Shown: piece after piece, positions 1 through 6,589 of the stretch
How positions within the stretch are numbered: the stretch's first letter is position 1
How the letters are laid out: every line of letters begins with the position of its first letter
Assembly (NCBI GenBank): GCA_034428935.1
Contig: DAOUHB010000155.1
Coordinates: 45,542-109,541 of the forward strand
Direction of reading: 5' to 3'
Source: JAAYZQ01 sp034428935
GTDB lineage: Bacteria > Chloroflexota > Anaerolineae > JAAYZQ01
Length of the DNA stretch: 64,000 nt
Translations under genes and position numbers: made by a program
Notes under the pieces: model-generated
Database searches by the model: none
Seen by the model: only the letters and a program-made list of their open reading frames with translations
What the model was told of the DNA's origin: nothing

Positions 1-18
1 CGCAGGAAAGGACGGACC

Positions 19-1473
19 ATGGTTCAGAAGTCTGATCTCGTGCGCGTTAGCGAGTATGCCTGGGAAGTTCCCAAGAGCTATAGGGCCGACATGCGTGTCC
101 CGGCCCGCATCTATACCAGCGAAGAATTGCTGGACGCCGCCTTTGGCGACCAGACCATGGAGCAATTGGTAAACACGGCGACCTTGCCCGGCGTGGTCAA
201 GAGGGTCCTGGTCATGCCCGATGCCCACCAGGGCTATGGGCCGCCCATCGGCGGCGTGGTTCCTACCCGCTATCCCGATGGTGTCATTTCCCCTGGTGCC
301 GTGGGATACGATATCAACTGCGGTGTCCGCCTCATGGCCTCGGAGCTGCTTGCCGACGAAGTGAAGGACACAATCGGCGATCTCATCGGCGTGCTGTTCA
401 ACACGGTGCCCAGCGGCGTTGGCAAGGGCGGCGGCGTCCGCCGCGTGTCGGGCCGCGAGCTGGACGAGGTGATGGTCAGGGGCGCGGCCTGGGCCGTCAA
501 GGCGGGCTACGGCCGCCAGGAGGACCTGGAGCGACTGGAGGAGGGGGGCTCGATGCCGGGCGCCGATCCGTCGGCGGTCAGCAGCCGGGCCAAGGAGCGC
601 GGCGGGCCGCAGCTTGGCACCCTGGGCTCGGGCAACCACTTTATCGAACTGCAGCGCGTGGACGAGATTCTCGACCCCGCCGTCGCCCGGGCCTTTGGCC
701 TCTTTGAGGGACAGCTCGTCCTCCAGATCCACAGCGGCTCGCGAGGCTTTGGCCACCAGGTGTGCGACGACTATGTAAAAAGCTTGCAGCCGGCGGTGCA
801 AAAGTACGGCATCCAGCTCCCCGACCGGCAGTTGGTCTGCGCCCCCCTCGATTCGCCCGAGGGCAAGCGCTATTTCGGGGCGATGGTCGCCGCGGCCAAC
901 TATGCCTGGGCGAACCGCCAGTGCATGGCCCACCTGGCCCGGCAGAGCTTTGAGCAAGTGCTGGCCGGCCGGGTGAAGAACTTTGACCTCCACACGGTCT
1001 ATGACGTCTGCCACAACGTGGCCAAGATCGAAGAGCACGAGGTGGAGGGCAAAATGATCAAGGTGTGCGTCCATCGCAAGGGGGCCACTCGATCCTTTGG
1101 CCCGGGGCATCCGGCCATCACGCCCGTGTACCGCGAGGTGGGGCAGCCGGTGTTGGTGCCGGGCGACATGGGCACAGCGTCCTACGTGCTGGTGGGCACC
1201 CAGACGGCCATGGCCGAAAGCTTTGGCAGCTCGTGCCACGGCGCGGGGCGCACCATGAGCCGCGCCGCGGCCAAGAAAAAGATCCACGGCGCCACACTGC
1301 GGCAGGAGCTGGAAGATCGAGGCATTCACGTCCGGGCCGGCAGCATGGCGGGCCTGGCGGAAGAGGCCCCGGCGGCCTACAAGGACATCGACGCGGTCAT
1401 CGAGGTCGTCCATGGCGCGGGCCTGGCCCGCAAGGTGGCACGCCTGCGCCCCCTGGCGGTGATGAAGGGCTGA
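19..1473 (+). CDS. rtcB: RNA-splicing ligase RtcB
   Basis: 484 aa, full length for the family. RtcB joins RNA 2',3'-cyclic phosphate or 3'-phosphate ends to 5'-OH ends, using GTP and Mn2+, in RNA repair or tRNA splicing. Family motifs are present: GYDINCGVRL (metal Asp and Cys), GSGNHFIE, IHSGSRG and SSCHGAGR, whose His407 is the expected guanylylated residue. The start follows AGGAAAGG. The stop overlaps the start of the sfsA homolog (TGATG), so the two are probably translationally coupled. No archease gene is next to it within the window. Identification is confident; the RNA substrate is unknown. Confidence 0.97.
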   Translation: MVQKSDLVRVSEYAWEVPKSYRADMRVPARIYTSEELLDAAFGDQTMEQLVNTATLPGVVKRVLVMPDAHQGYGPPIGGVVPTRYPDGVISPGAVGYDINCGVRLMASELLADEVKDTIGDLIGVLFNTVPSGVGKGGGVRRVSGRELDEVMVRGAAWAVKAGYGRQEDLERLEEGGSMPGADPSAVSSRAKERGGPQLGTLGSGNHFIELQRVDEILDPAVARAFGLFEGQLVLQIHSGSRGFGHQVCDDYVKSLQPAVQKYGIQLPDRQLVCAPLDSPEGKRYFGAMVAAANYAWANRQCMAHLARQSFEQVLAGRVKNFDLHTVYDVCHNVAKIEEHEVEGKMIKVCVHRKGATRSFGPGHPAITPVYREVGQPVLVPGDMGTASYVLVGTQTAMAESFGSSCHGAGRTMSRAAAKKKIHGATLRQELEDRGIHVRAGSMAGLAEEAPAAYKDIDAVIEVVHGAGLARKVARLRPLAVMKG

Positions 1474-2243
1474 TGGCATCCCGCGAGGCAGAGAGTACAG
1501 CAGCCAGGGTCCCCCCGGTGGGGACCCTGGCTTTTGTCGACGCCGGCAAAGACGTGGAAGGTGCCCGGGTCGAGGGCCGCTTTCTTGCCCGCGACAATCG
1601 CTTCCGGGTGACCGTCGAGGTAGGGGGGCGGCTCCTGGCGGCCCACCTGCCCTGCTCGGGCCGCCTGGCCGAGCTGCTGCTTCCTGGGCGCCGGGTGCTC
1701 CTGGCGCGCCGCCTCGGCGCGGGGCGCAAGACGGGATACGATCTCGTCCTGGTCCAGGACGGCGAGCAGTGGGTCTCGGTGGATACCCGCCTTCCCAATC
1801 GCCTGGTGGCGATGGCACTCCGCGATGGCCGCCTGGCGCCGCTGACCGGCTATGACCTGGTGCGGCCCGAAGTTCCCTTTGGCCGCAGCCGGCTGGACTT
1901 TTGCCTGGAAGTCGAGGGGCGGCCCTCCTGCCTGGTGGAGGTCAAGTCGGTGACGCTGCTCATCGATGGGCTGGGTTGTTTTCCCGACGCCGTGACAGAG
2001 CGCGGCCGGCGCCACCTCCTGGAGCTGGCCTCCGCCGTTGAGGCGGGCTACCGGGCCGTGGCCCTGTTCGTTGTGCAGCGCGGCGACGCCCAGGGCGTGC
2101 GCCCCCACGACGAGGCGGATCCGGCCTTCGGCCGCGCCCTGCGCGAGGCGGCGAAACGGGGTGTGGAGGTCTATGCCTACGGCTGCCGGGTAGAGCCGGA
2201 CCGCGTCGAGATCGCAGAGCGCTTGCCGGTCCTGATGGCCTAG
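1473..2243 (+). CDS. sfsA: SfsA family DNA/RNA nuclease-like protein
   Basis: 256 aa. Homolog of the sugar fermentation stimulation protein SfsA: an N-terminal OB-like part (about residues 15-95) and a C-terminal nuclease-like part with RSRLDFCLE and CLVEVKSVTL, the D...E-x-K pattern of the PD-(D/E)XK fold. The ATG overlaps the rtcB stop. The open frame extends upstream, but inside rtcB, so this ATG is preferred. The biochemical role of the family is poorly defined (nucleic acid binding or nuclease activity is reported for some members). It ends 12 bp before the convergent REC-GAF gene. Confidence 0.9.
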   Translation: MASREAESTAARVPPVGTLAFVDAGKDVEGARVEGRFLARDNRFRVTVEVGGRLLAAHLPCSGRLAELLLPGRRVLLARRLGAGRKTGYDLVLVQDGEQWVSVDTRLPNRLVAMALRDGRLAPLTGYDLVRPEVPFGRSRLDFCLEVEGRPSCLVEVKSVTLLIDGLGCFPDAVTERGRRHLLELASAVEAGYRAVALFVVQRGDAQGVRPHDEADPAFGRALREAAKRGVEVYAYGCRVEPDRVEIAERLPVLMA

Positions 2244-2255
2244 CGCAGCCGGCCC

Positions 2256-3359
2256 TTATGCCTGGTCGGGTTCGCCTTTCTGTGGGGCCGGCAACGTGGC
2301 AGCCAGTTGCTGCAGCCTGTCGGTCGCGGTCCGGAGATCGGTGGCCAGTGCCTCCAGCTCCTGTTGTGTGGCCGCCAGCAGCGCCTGGTCTGGCGCCGCC
2401 GACGTGGCTGAACGGGCACTCGTGTAGGCGCGCGCGTTGTGCACGGCGATGGCTGCGTATTCGGCCAGGCCGTTCAGCCACTCCGCGTCGCCCTCCACAA
2501 ACGGTGACTCGTCGGGCCGTCGCGCGGCCATGAGCACCCCCACGGTTTCCTGCTGCCAGCGCAGCGGGGCGGCGACCGCCGGCCCCAGGGCGCTGCCGAT
2601 AAGCTCAAAAAGGGCGGGATCGCCCGGACCACGGGCGCGGATCTCGGCCTCGCCCATGGCGGCAACCTCCACCGCCAGGCCGCTGTCCACCGGCACGTCC
2701 ACCAGGTAGGCCCGGGGATCGTGGGGCCCGCGAAGGGCGCGCAGGCGCAGGTGTCGCCCTTCGACCGGCAGGTAGAGGCAGGCATAGTCGGACCGCGTGA
2801 CATAGATGGCTGCCTCTACGGCCCGCACGTAGACCCTCTCCAGGTCCAACTGGGCAACCAGAGCCTTGCCGACGCGGTTCAGGATGTTCATATCGCGCAT
2901 CCAGCGCTCCATCTGCCGCGTCAGGGGCATCGCTTGCTCCATGTCTTCGCGGGCGGGGGCGCGGGTTGCGGCCTGCGCCGGCTGGCTGGTACGCGCACCC
3001 AGGGCCTTTTCGATGGCCCGCAGCATATCCGCCGTATCGTAAGGCTTGACCACGTAGGCCGCGGCGCCCAGGCTCAACGCCTGATGGGCTACCTGCTCCG
3101 AGCCGTAAAAGGTGGTGAGGATGACGGGGATCGAGACTTTTTGCTGGCGCAAGGCCGCCAGGACTTCCAGCCCGTCCATCTTGGGCATGTTGAGGTCCAT
3201 GATGACCAGGTCAGGCCGGTCGGCGAGAATGCGCCGTAGCCCCCGCTGGCCATCCATGGCCGTCAGGACTTGATAGCCCTGGGGCTTGAGCACATTGTTG
3301 GCCAGGTGAACAATGTTCTCCCGGCGGTCTTCGACGATCAGAACGGTCTCACCTGCCAT
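2256..3359 (-). CDS. Response regulator with REC, GAF and coiled-coil segments
   Basis: 367 aa. An N-terminal receiver (about 5-122) has an acidic pair near Glu10-Asp11, phospho-acceptor Asp55 in VIMDLNMPKMDG, Thr82/83 and Lys105 in VVKPYD, so it should be phosphorylatable. A GAF-like sensor follows (about 160-315). The C-terminus is a predicted coiled coil. There is no DNA-binding or enzymatic output domain, so it probably acts by protein contact. I chose the ATG at 3359 because GAGGAGGAAGA lies just upstream; a longer start (3383) has no better site. It overlaps the end of surE by 11 bp, which suggests coupling. The cognate kinase is unknown. Confidence 0.85.
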   Translation of the reverse strand: MAGETVLIVEDRRENIVHLANNVLKPQGYQVLTAMDGQRGLRRILADRPDLVIMDLNMPKMDGLEVLAALRQQKVSIPVILTTFYGSEQVAHQALSLGAAAYVVKPYDTADMLRAIEKALGARTSQPAQAATRAPAREDMEQAMPLTRQMERWMRDMNILNRVGKALVAQLDLERVYVRAVEAAIYVTRSDYACLYLPVEGRHLRLRALRGPHDPRAYLVDVPVDSGLAVEVAAMGEAEIRARGPGDPALFELIGSALGPAVAAPLRWQQETVGVLMAARRPDESPFVEGDAEWLNGLAEYAAIAVHNARAYTSARSATSAAPDQALLAATQQELEALATDLRTATDRLQQLAATLPAPQKGEPDQA

Positions 3360-4182
3360 GTTCTTCCTCCTCGGGGGGCTCAAGCAGGGCTTGCAGGTCG
3401 CTCAGGAGCACCCGCGACGTCAGGTCGAGGCTGATGGGGGTCACGGCGACGACGCGGTCTACCATGAGGGCATGTACGTCAGAATCGGCTTCCAGCCGGT
3501 CGAAATCCACCGAGATGCCGTAATTCAGCCGCCGCTTCTCGGCCAGGTGCGTGCGGCCGCTGTGCAGTGCGTGGAAATAGCTCTCGCGGGAAAGACGGGT
3601 CACGCGCCATACGCTCGCGGGCGTGGCATCGTCGGGCACGTCCAGCTTAAGGACATCCACGTCGGGCGGCATCCGTTTTTCCAGGAGCTGGGCTGCAAAG
3701 TAGCGGGTGAAATGTGCCGCCGTCGAGAAGTCGATCTCTTCCGAATGCTGGCGGTGATACATCTGGTCCGTTTCCAGGCTGGCAGCCAGCGCCGGCACCC
3801 CGTCGGCGGCGGCCTCCATGGCCGCCCCCAGGGTGCCCGAGGAGGTGACCCTGCTGCCTACGTTTTCGCCAAAGTTGATGCCCGAGACGCATAGCGCGGG
3901 CTTGCGGGGCACCAGCTCCAGGAGGGCATGGAGCACCACCTGCGCCGGCGAGGCGTGGATCGTGTAGGCCAAAACCTCGTGGCCGTCAACGGCACAGTCG
4001 ACGCGCGCAATGACGCCTTGGTCATAAGAAAACAGGCTGCGGCCGGCGCCGGTTTGTTGTTCGAGGGGGGCCGCGACGATCACGTCGCCCAGGGGAAGCA
4101 CGGCGCGGACGGCAGCGTCCAGGCCCGGTGAGCGCACACCATCATCGCAGGTTACCAGGATGAGCGGTCGCTCGCTAGACAT
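3349..4182 (-). CDS. surE: 5'/3'-nucleotidase SurE
   Basis: 277 aa. SurE is a metal-dependent nucleoside monophosphatase and exopolyphosphatase. Metal-binding Asp13-Asp14 lie in VTCDDGV; the usual preceding Asn is Cys here. The second ligand region reads QQTGAG where many homologs have R/S-S-G-A, so Thr replaces Ser. VSGINFGENVG carries the conserved Asn. AAAGGAGGCGG precedes the chosen ATG; a longer frame to 4245 lacks such a site. It lies between a degenerate receiver gene and a REC-GAF regulator, an unusual setting for a housekeeping phosphatase. Confidence 0.92.
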   Translation of the reverse strand: MSSERPLILVTCDDGVRSPGLDAAVRAVLPLGDVIVAAPLEQQTGAGRSLFSYDQGVIARVDCAVDGHEVLAYTIHASPAQVVLHALLELVPRKPALCVSGINFGENVGSRVTSSGTLGAAMEAAADGVPALAASLETDQMYHRQHSEEIDFSTAAHFTRYFAAQLLEKRMPPDVDVLKLDVPDDATPASVWRVTRLSRESYFHALHSGRTHLAEKRRLNYGISVDFDRLEADSDVHALMVDRVVAVTPISLDLTSRVLLSDLQALLEPPEEEEHGR

Positions 4183-4216
4183 AAAAAGGGCCGCCTCCTT
4201 TACAGGATTTGGCCCC

Positions 4217-4225
4217 ATTATACCA
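4217..4225 (-). promoter_or_regulatory. Extended -10 promoter candidate for surE
   Basis: On the minus strand TGGTATAAT (an extended -10, TGnTATAAT) lies about 35 bp upstream of the surE start. No good -35 is visible 16-18 bp further up, which is acceptable for extended -10 promoters. Confidence 0.45.
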
Positions 4226-4284
4226 GATATTTCGGGCTGACGCACCTTTCATCGTGCCGCTTCTGGCGGCCGAGGTGCCGTGTA

Positions 4285-4647
4285 TCAGGCCGCCAGCGCC
4301 ACCTCGTGGTGGTTCGTCTGTAGCTCGATGAGATTGGCCAGGTCCCTGGCCGACGGGGCCAGGTGGTGCTCGCCCGATACGACGATGACCCGGCTGGTGT
4401 CGACGTCCAGGCAGAGGAGGGGTATGTCCGGCCGGTCGCGCAGGAAAGGGACGACAAACTGGATTCTCGAGTCCATGGAATCAAAGATAATGAGGTCAGG
4501 TCCCAGAACTTTCAGCTTTTCGACCACGTCGTTCACGGAGGAATGGATTCGCACCAGTCCCAGATCGCGTCTGCCTTGCAGGCTGGCTTCAATGGAGTCA
4601 ATAAACAGTGAATCGCCAAATAGGACCACGACCCTCGATTTCTTCAC
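4285..4647 (-). CDS. Degenerate receiver-like protein (paralog of the 17855-18319 gene)
   Basis: 120 aa with an alternating beta/alpha pattern like a receiver domain: VVVLFGDSLF, GLVRIHSS, PDLIIFD, PLLCLDVD, VIVVSGEHH. An Asp sits where the phospho-acceptor is expected (DLIIFD), but the N-terminal acidic pair and the conserved Lys-Pro near the end are missing, so it is probably a pseudo-receiver. By manual alignment about 42 of 105 residues match the protein at 17855-18319. The start is GTG at 4647, after GGGGG with a 6-nt gap. It precedes surE in the same direction. Function unknown; a switch-like protein-interaction role is a guess. Confidence 0.7.
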   Translation of the reverse strand: MKKSRVVVLFGDSLFIDSIEASLQGRRDLGLVRIHSSVNDVVEKLKVLGPDLIIFDSMDSRIQFVVPFLRDRPDIPLLCLDVDTSRVIVVSGEHHLAPSARDLANLIELQTNHHEVALAA

Positions 4648-4885
4648 CTCATACCCCCATCTTTAGGTGCACGCCGCGGGCCGTCTCGTCGCGACGGGCG
4701 CAGGACTTTGGAAGTGCCTGGCTCCCTGCTGGCACCCGTCGCTGGCCTTCCCCCGGACATCGGTCCCCTTCACGGGAGGGTCGATGTCAACCAGCCACTG
4801 CGTACTGCCGAGAGCCAGGCAATTGGTTTGCCTGGCGGTGCGGCCCATCCGGATGCGCCGCACCGCCGATGGTCTCATTGCTCTG
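4648..4885. other. Intergenic region with tandem hairpins
   Basis: 238 bp without a convincing gene between the degenerate receiver gene and the end of the DUF5667 gene, both on the minus strand. It holds two strong adjacent hairpins (4815-4867). I saw no good sigma70 promoter for the 4647 start. Confidence 0.5.
4815..4867 (-). terminator. Tandem hairpins downstream of the DUF5667 gene
   Basis: An 11-bp stem GGCGGTGCGGC (4834-4844) pairs with 4857-4867 around a 12-nt loop. An 8-bp stem CCAGGCAA (4815-4822) pairs with 4828-4835 around TTGGT. The two share two bases, so they may be alternatives. They lie just beyond the last gene of the 18.6-4.9 kb array. There is no U-run, so factor-independent termination is uncertain. 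Confidence 0.45.
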
Positions 4886-5965
4886 TTACGGCTTGCCCTT
4901 GCCTCCGCTGCCGGACTGAGAGTCCCCCTGGTCTTCATTGCCGGGTCCGGCGCTGTTCTTCCCCCCGTCTTCAGAGGGCCCCGGGCCGGGCTGTTCTTCA
5001 GAGGGGCCCTGTCCGCTCGTCTCGTCCGGGGCCTCTGGCCCGGGCCCCGGACCCGCGCTCACGGGTGCGTCGCTGCCGGTGGGCGTTTCCTCGGGCTTGG
5101 GGCCTGGTCCGGCCGGCGTGTCGCCTTCGGGCTTGGAGCCCTCACCCCCCTGGGGCCCGAGGCCTGGCTGATCGGCCGGGTTTGGCATGTCTGCAGGGTC
5201 CTTGGGCACGCCGAATCGACCACGATACTGCTCACCCTGCGCTTCTTCCCTTCCCGCTTGCAGCTCTTGCCGCAACTGCTCGGTCTCGCGGGCCAGTTCG
5301 CGCAGCGGTTCTCTCTCGGTGTCGGTTTCTGACAGCCCCGCCATGGCCTGTACGACACGCCGGTGCCAGTTCTCGATCCTTGCCTGGTGCTGTTGCATAA
5401 CCCGGAGTGGCGCCTGCACTTCTTCGCCCACCGTTTCCAGGGCCATGCCGACGTGCTTCTGCAGCATCTGGTTGGTCGGCTGATCGATACCCTGGCCGGT
5501 TTCCATGGTCACCGCGACCTCGTTCAGCCGCTCCTCAACGGAGTCGAGGGCCAGGTCCATCCGGGCCTCTGGATCGTTGGTCCACTTCATACGCTGTTCG
5601 GTGACAAGCAGCTTGAGGCCGTAGAGAGGGTCTCCCGGCAGACTGCTGGCCATGACCTGCCCCGCACCAAAGAGCAGGCCCACGACCAGGACGGCAATGG
5701 TGACGCTGGCGATCATCCTGGCGGGGCCGGCCAAAGGCCAGAAGTATCCCCGGCGGCTAGTCTTGCGGTCCCTCAGTGTCGCAGCCTGGCCCAAAAAGCG
5801 CTGGCGACCGGGCGCCAGGTTGTGGGGCGCCGGGGGAGGCGGTTCCGCCAGGGCGGACAATCGCTGCGCAGTTTGGATCAGAGGATTGAGCGGGCCCTCG
5901 ACCGTTTCTCCCCGGGCTGCTCGTTCCAGAGCCTGCTCTAACTGGTTGGCTCGCTTGCTGCTCAT
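4886..5965 (-). CDS. DUF5667-type membrane protein, probable partner of the ECF sigma factor
   Basis: 359 aa. Cytoplasmic N-terminus (1-80), one membrane helix (about 84-106), then an external helical region opening with LPGDPLYGLKLLVTEQ and running to about 215, which fits the DUF5667 pattern. The tail (about 250-359) is rich in Pro, Gly, Glu and Asp and likely unstructured. ATG at 5965 follows GAGAGGAGAAC. The gene starts inside the sigma gene (209-nt overlap). One membrane helix beside a sigma gene suggests an anti-sigma or sensor role, but I see no zinc-binding HxxxCxxC motif. Similar modules occur at 30148-31389 and at the N-terminus of the 33-heme cytochrome. Confidence 0.8.
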   Translation of the reverse strand: MSSKRANQLEQALERAARGETVEGPLNPLIQTAQRLSALAEPPPPAPHNLAPGRQRFLGQAATLRDRKTSRRGYFWPLAGPARMIASVTIAVLVVGLLFGAGQVMASSLPGDPLYGLKLLVTEQRMKWTNDPEARMDLALDSVEERLNEVAVTMETGQGIDQPTNQMLQKHVGMALETVGEEVQAPLRVMQQHQARIENWHRRVVQAMAGLSETDTEREPLRELARETEQLRQELQAGREEAQGEQYRGRFGVPKDPADMPNPADQPGLGPQGGEGSKPEGDTPAGPGPKPEETPTGSDAPVSAGPGPGPEAPDETSGQGPSEEQPGPGPSEDGGKNSAGPGNEDQGDSQSGSGGKGKP

Positions 5966-6509
5966 GTCTGTTCTCCTCTCGCTCCAGTAGCTTCTGGAGG
6001 CGCTCGATGGCACGGAACTGGAGGAGCTTGATGGCGCCCTTACTCTTGCCGAGCAGCCGGCCGATCTCTTCCAGCTTTAACCCCTGGCCAAAGCGAAGCA
6101 GGATAACCTGCTGCTGGCCCGGCGTGAGCTGGCTGATGGCCTGCCGGAGCTGCTCCCCGAGGTGGCAGCGTTCCAACCGATTCAGAGATGACTCGGCATT
6201 CGCGACGATCTCTTCGTCCAGGGGCAGCTCGGTCTTTTTTGCCCGCTCCCGAAAGTGGTCCATGGCCAGGTTGTGCGCCACGCGGTAGAGCCAACCTTGA
6301 AGTTGTTCTCTCGGCGCACGCGCCGTGTCGAGCGAATCCAGGAACTTGACAAAGACCTCGCTCGTCAAGTCCTCGGCCAGTTGCACATCTCCCAGGTAGC
6401 GGTACAGATAGGCATAGATCGTAGCTGCATGCCGATCATAGATCTCGGCCAGTGCCCGGGCATCGTATTGGCGCGCCTGCTGGAGCACGGTTCGATCGCT
6501 TGCTGCCAA
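5757..6509 (-). CDS. ECF-type RNA polymerase sigma factor
   Basis: 250 aa. Region 2 (about 12-82) has LAEIYDRHAATIYAYLYRYL and DLTSEVFVKFL, then LQGWLYRVAHNLAMDHFRER. Region 4 (about 120-172) has LTPGQQQVILLRFGQGLKLEEI and KSKGAIKLLQFRAIERLQ. There is no region 3, as in extracytoplasmic-function sigmas. The last ~69 residues are Pro/Gly/Ser-rich and are encoded in a different frame from the start of the DUF5667 gene. It lies 80 bp after the 33-heme cytochrome gene. It probably directs RNA polymerase to a small regulon, possibly the cytochrome array; that link is inferred from position only. Confidence 0.88.
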   Translation of the reverse strand: MAASDRTVLQQARQYDARALAEIYDRHAATIYAYLYRYLGDVQLAEDLTSEVFVKFLDSLDTARAPREQLQGWLYRVAHNLAMDHFRERAKKTELPLDEEIVANAESSLNRLERCHLGEQLRQAISQLTPGQQQVILLRFGQGLKLEEIGRLLGKSKGAIKLLQFRAIERLQKLLEREENRHEQQASQPVRAGSGTSSPGRNGRGPAQSSDPNCAAIVRPGGTASPGAPQPGARSPALFGPGCDTEGPQD

Positions 6510-6531
6510 AAGTTGCTCCTCTCACTCAATA

Positions 6532-6556
6532 GACGCCCGGGCTGGCAAAAGGTTAC
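6532..6556 (-). promoter_or_regulatory. Candidate ECF-type promoter upstream of the sigma gene
   Basis: On the minus strand GTAACC is followed after 15 nt by CGTC, close to the general ECF layout (AAC-containing -35, CGTC -10). It lies about 25 bp before the sigma start and would allow autoregulation. The match is short and GC-rich DNA gives such hits by chance. Confidence 0.3.
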
Positions 6557-6589
6557 GGGTTTCTCCACATTTGACACATTTTTCCCCAC

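Noticed and set aside
4663..4938. 91-codon minus frame between the degenerate receiver and DUF5667 genes
   Set aside because: It overlaps the DUF5667 3' end and runs through the two hairpins; no ribosome site.
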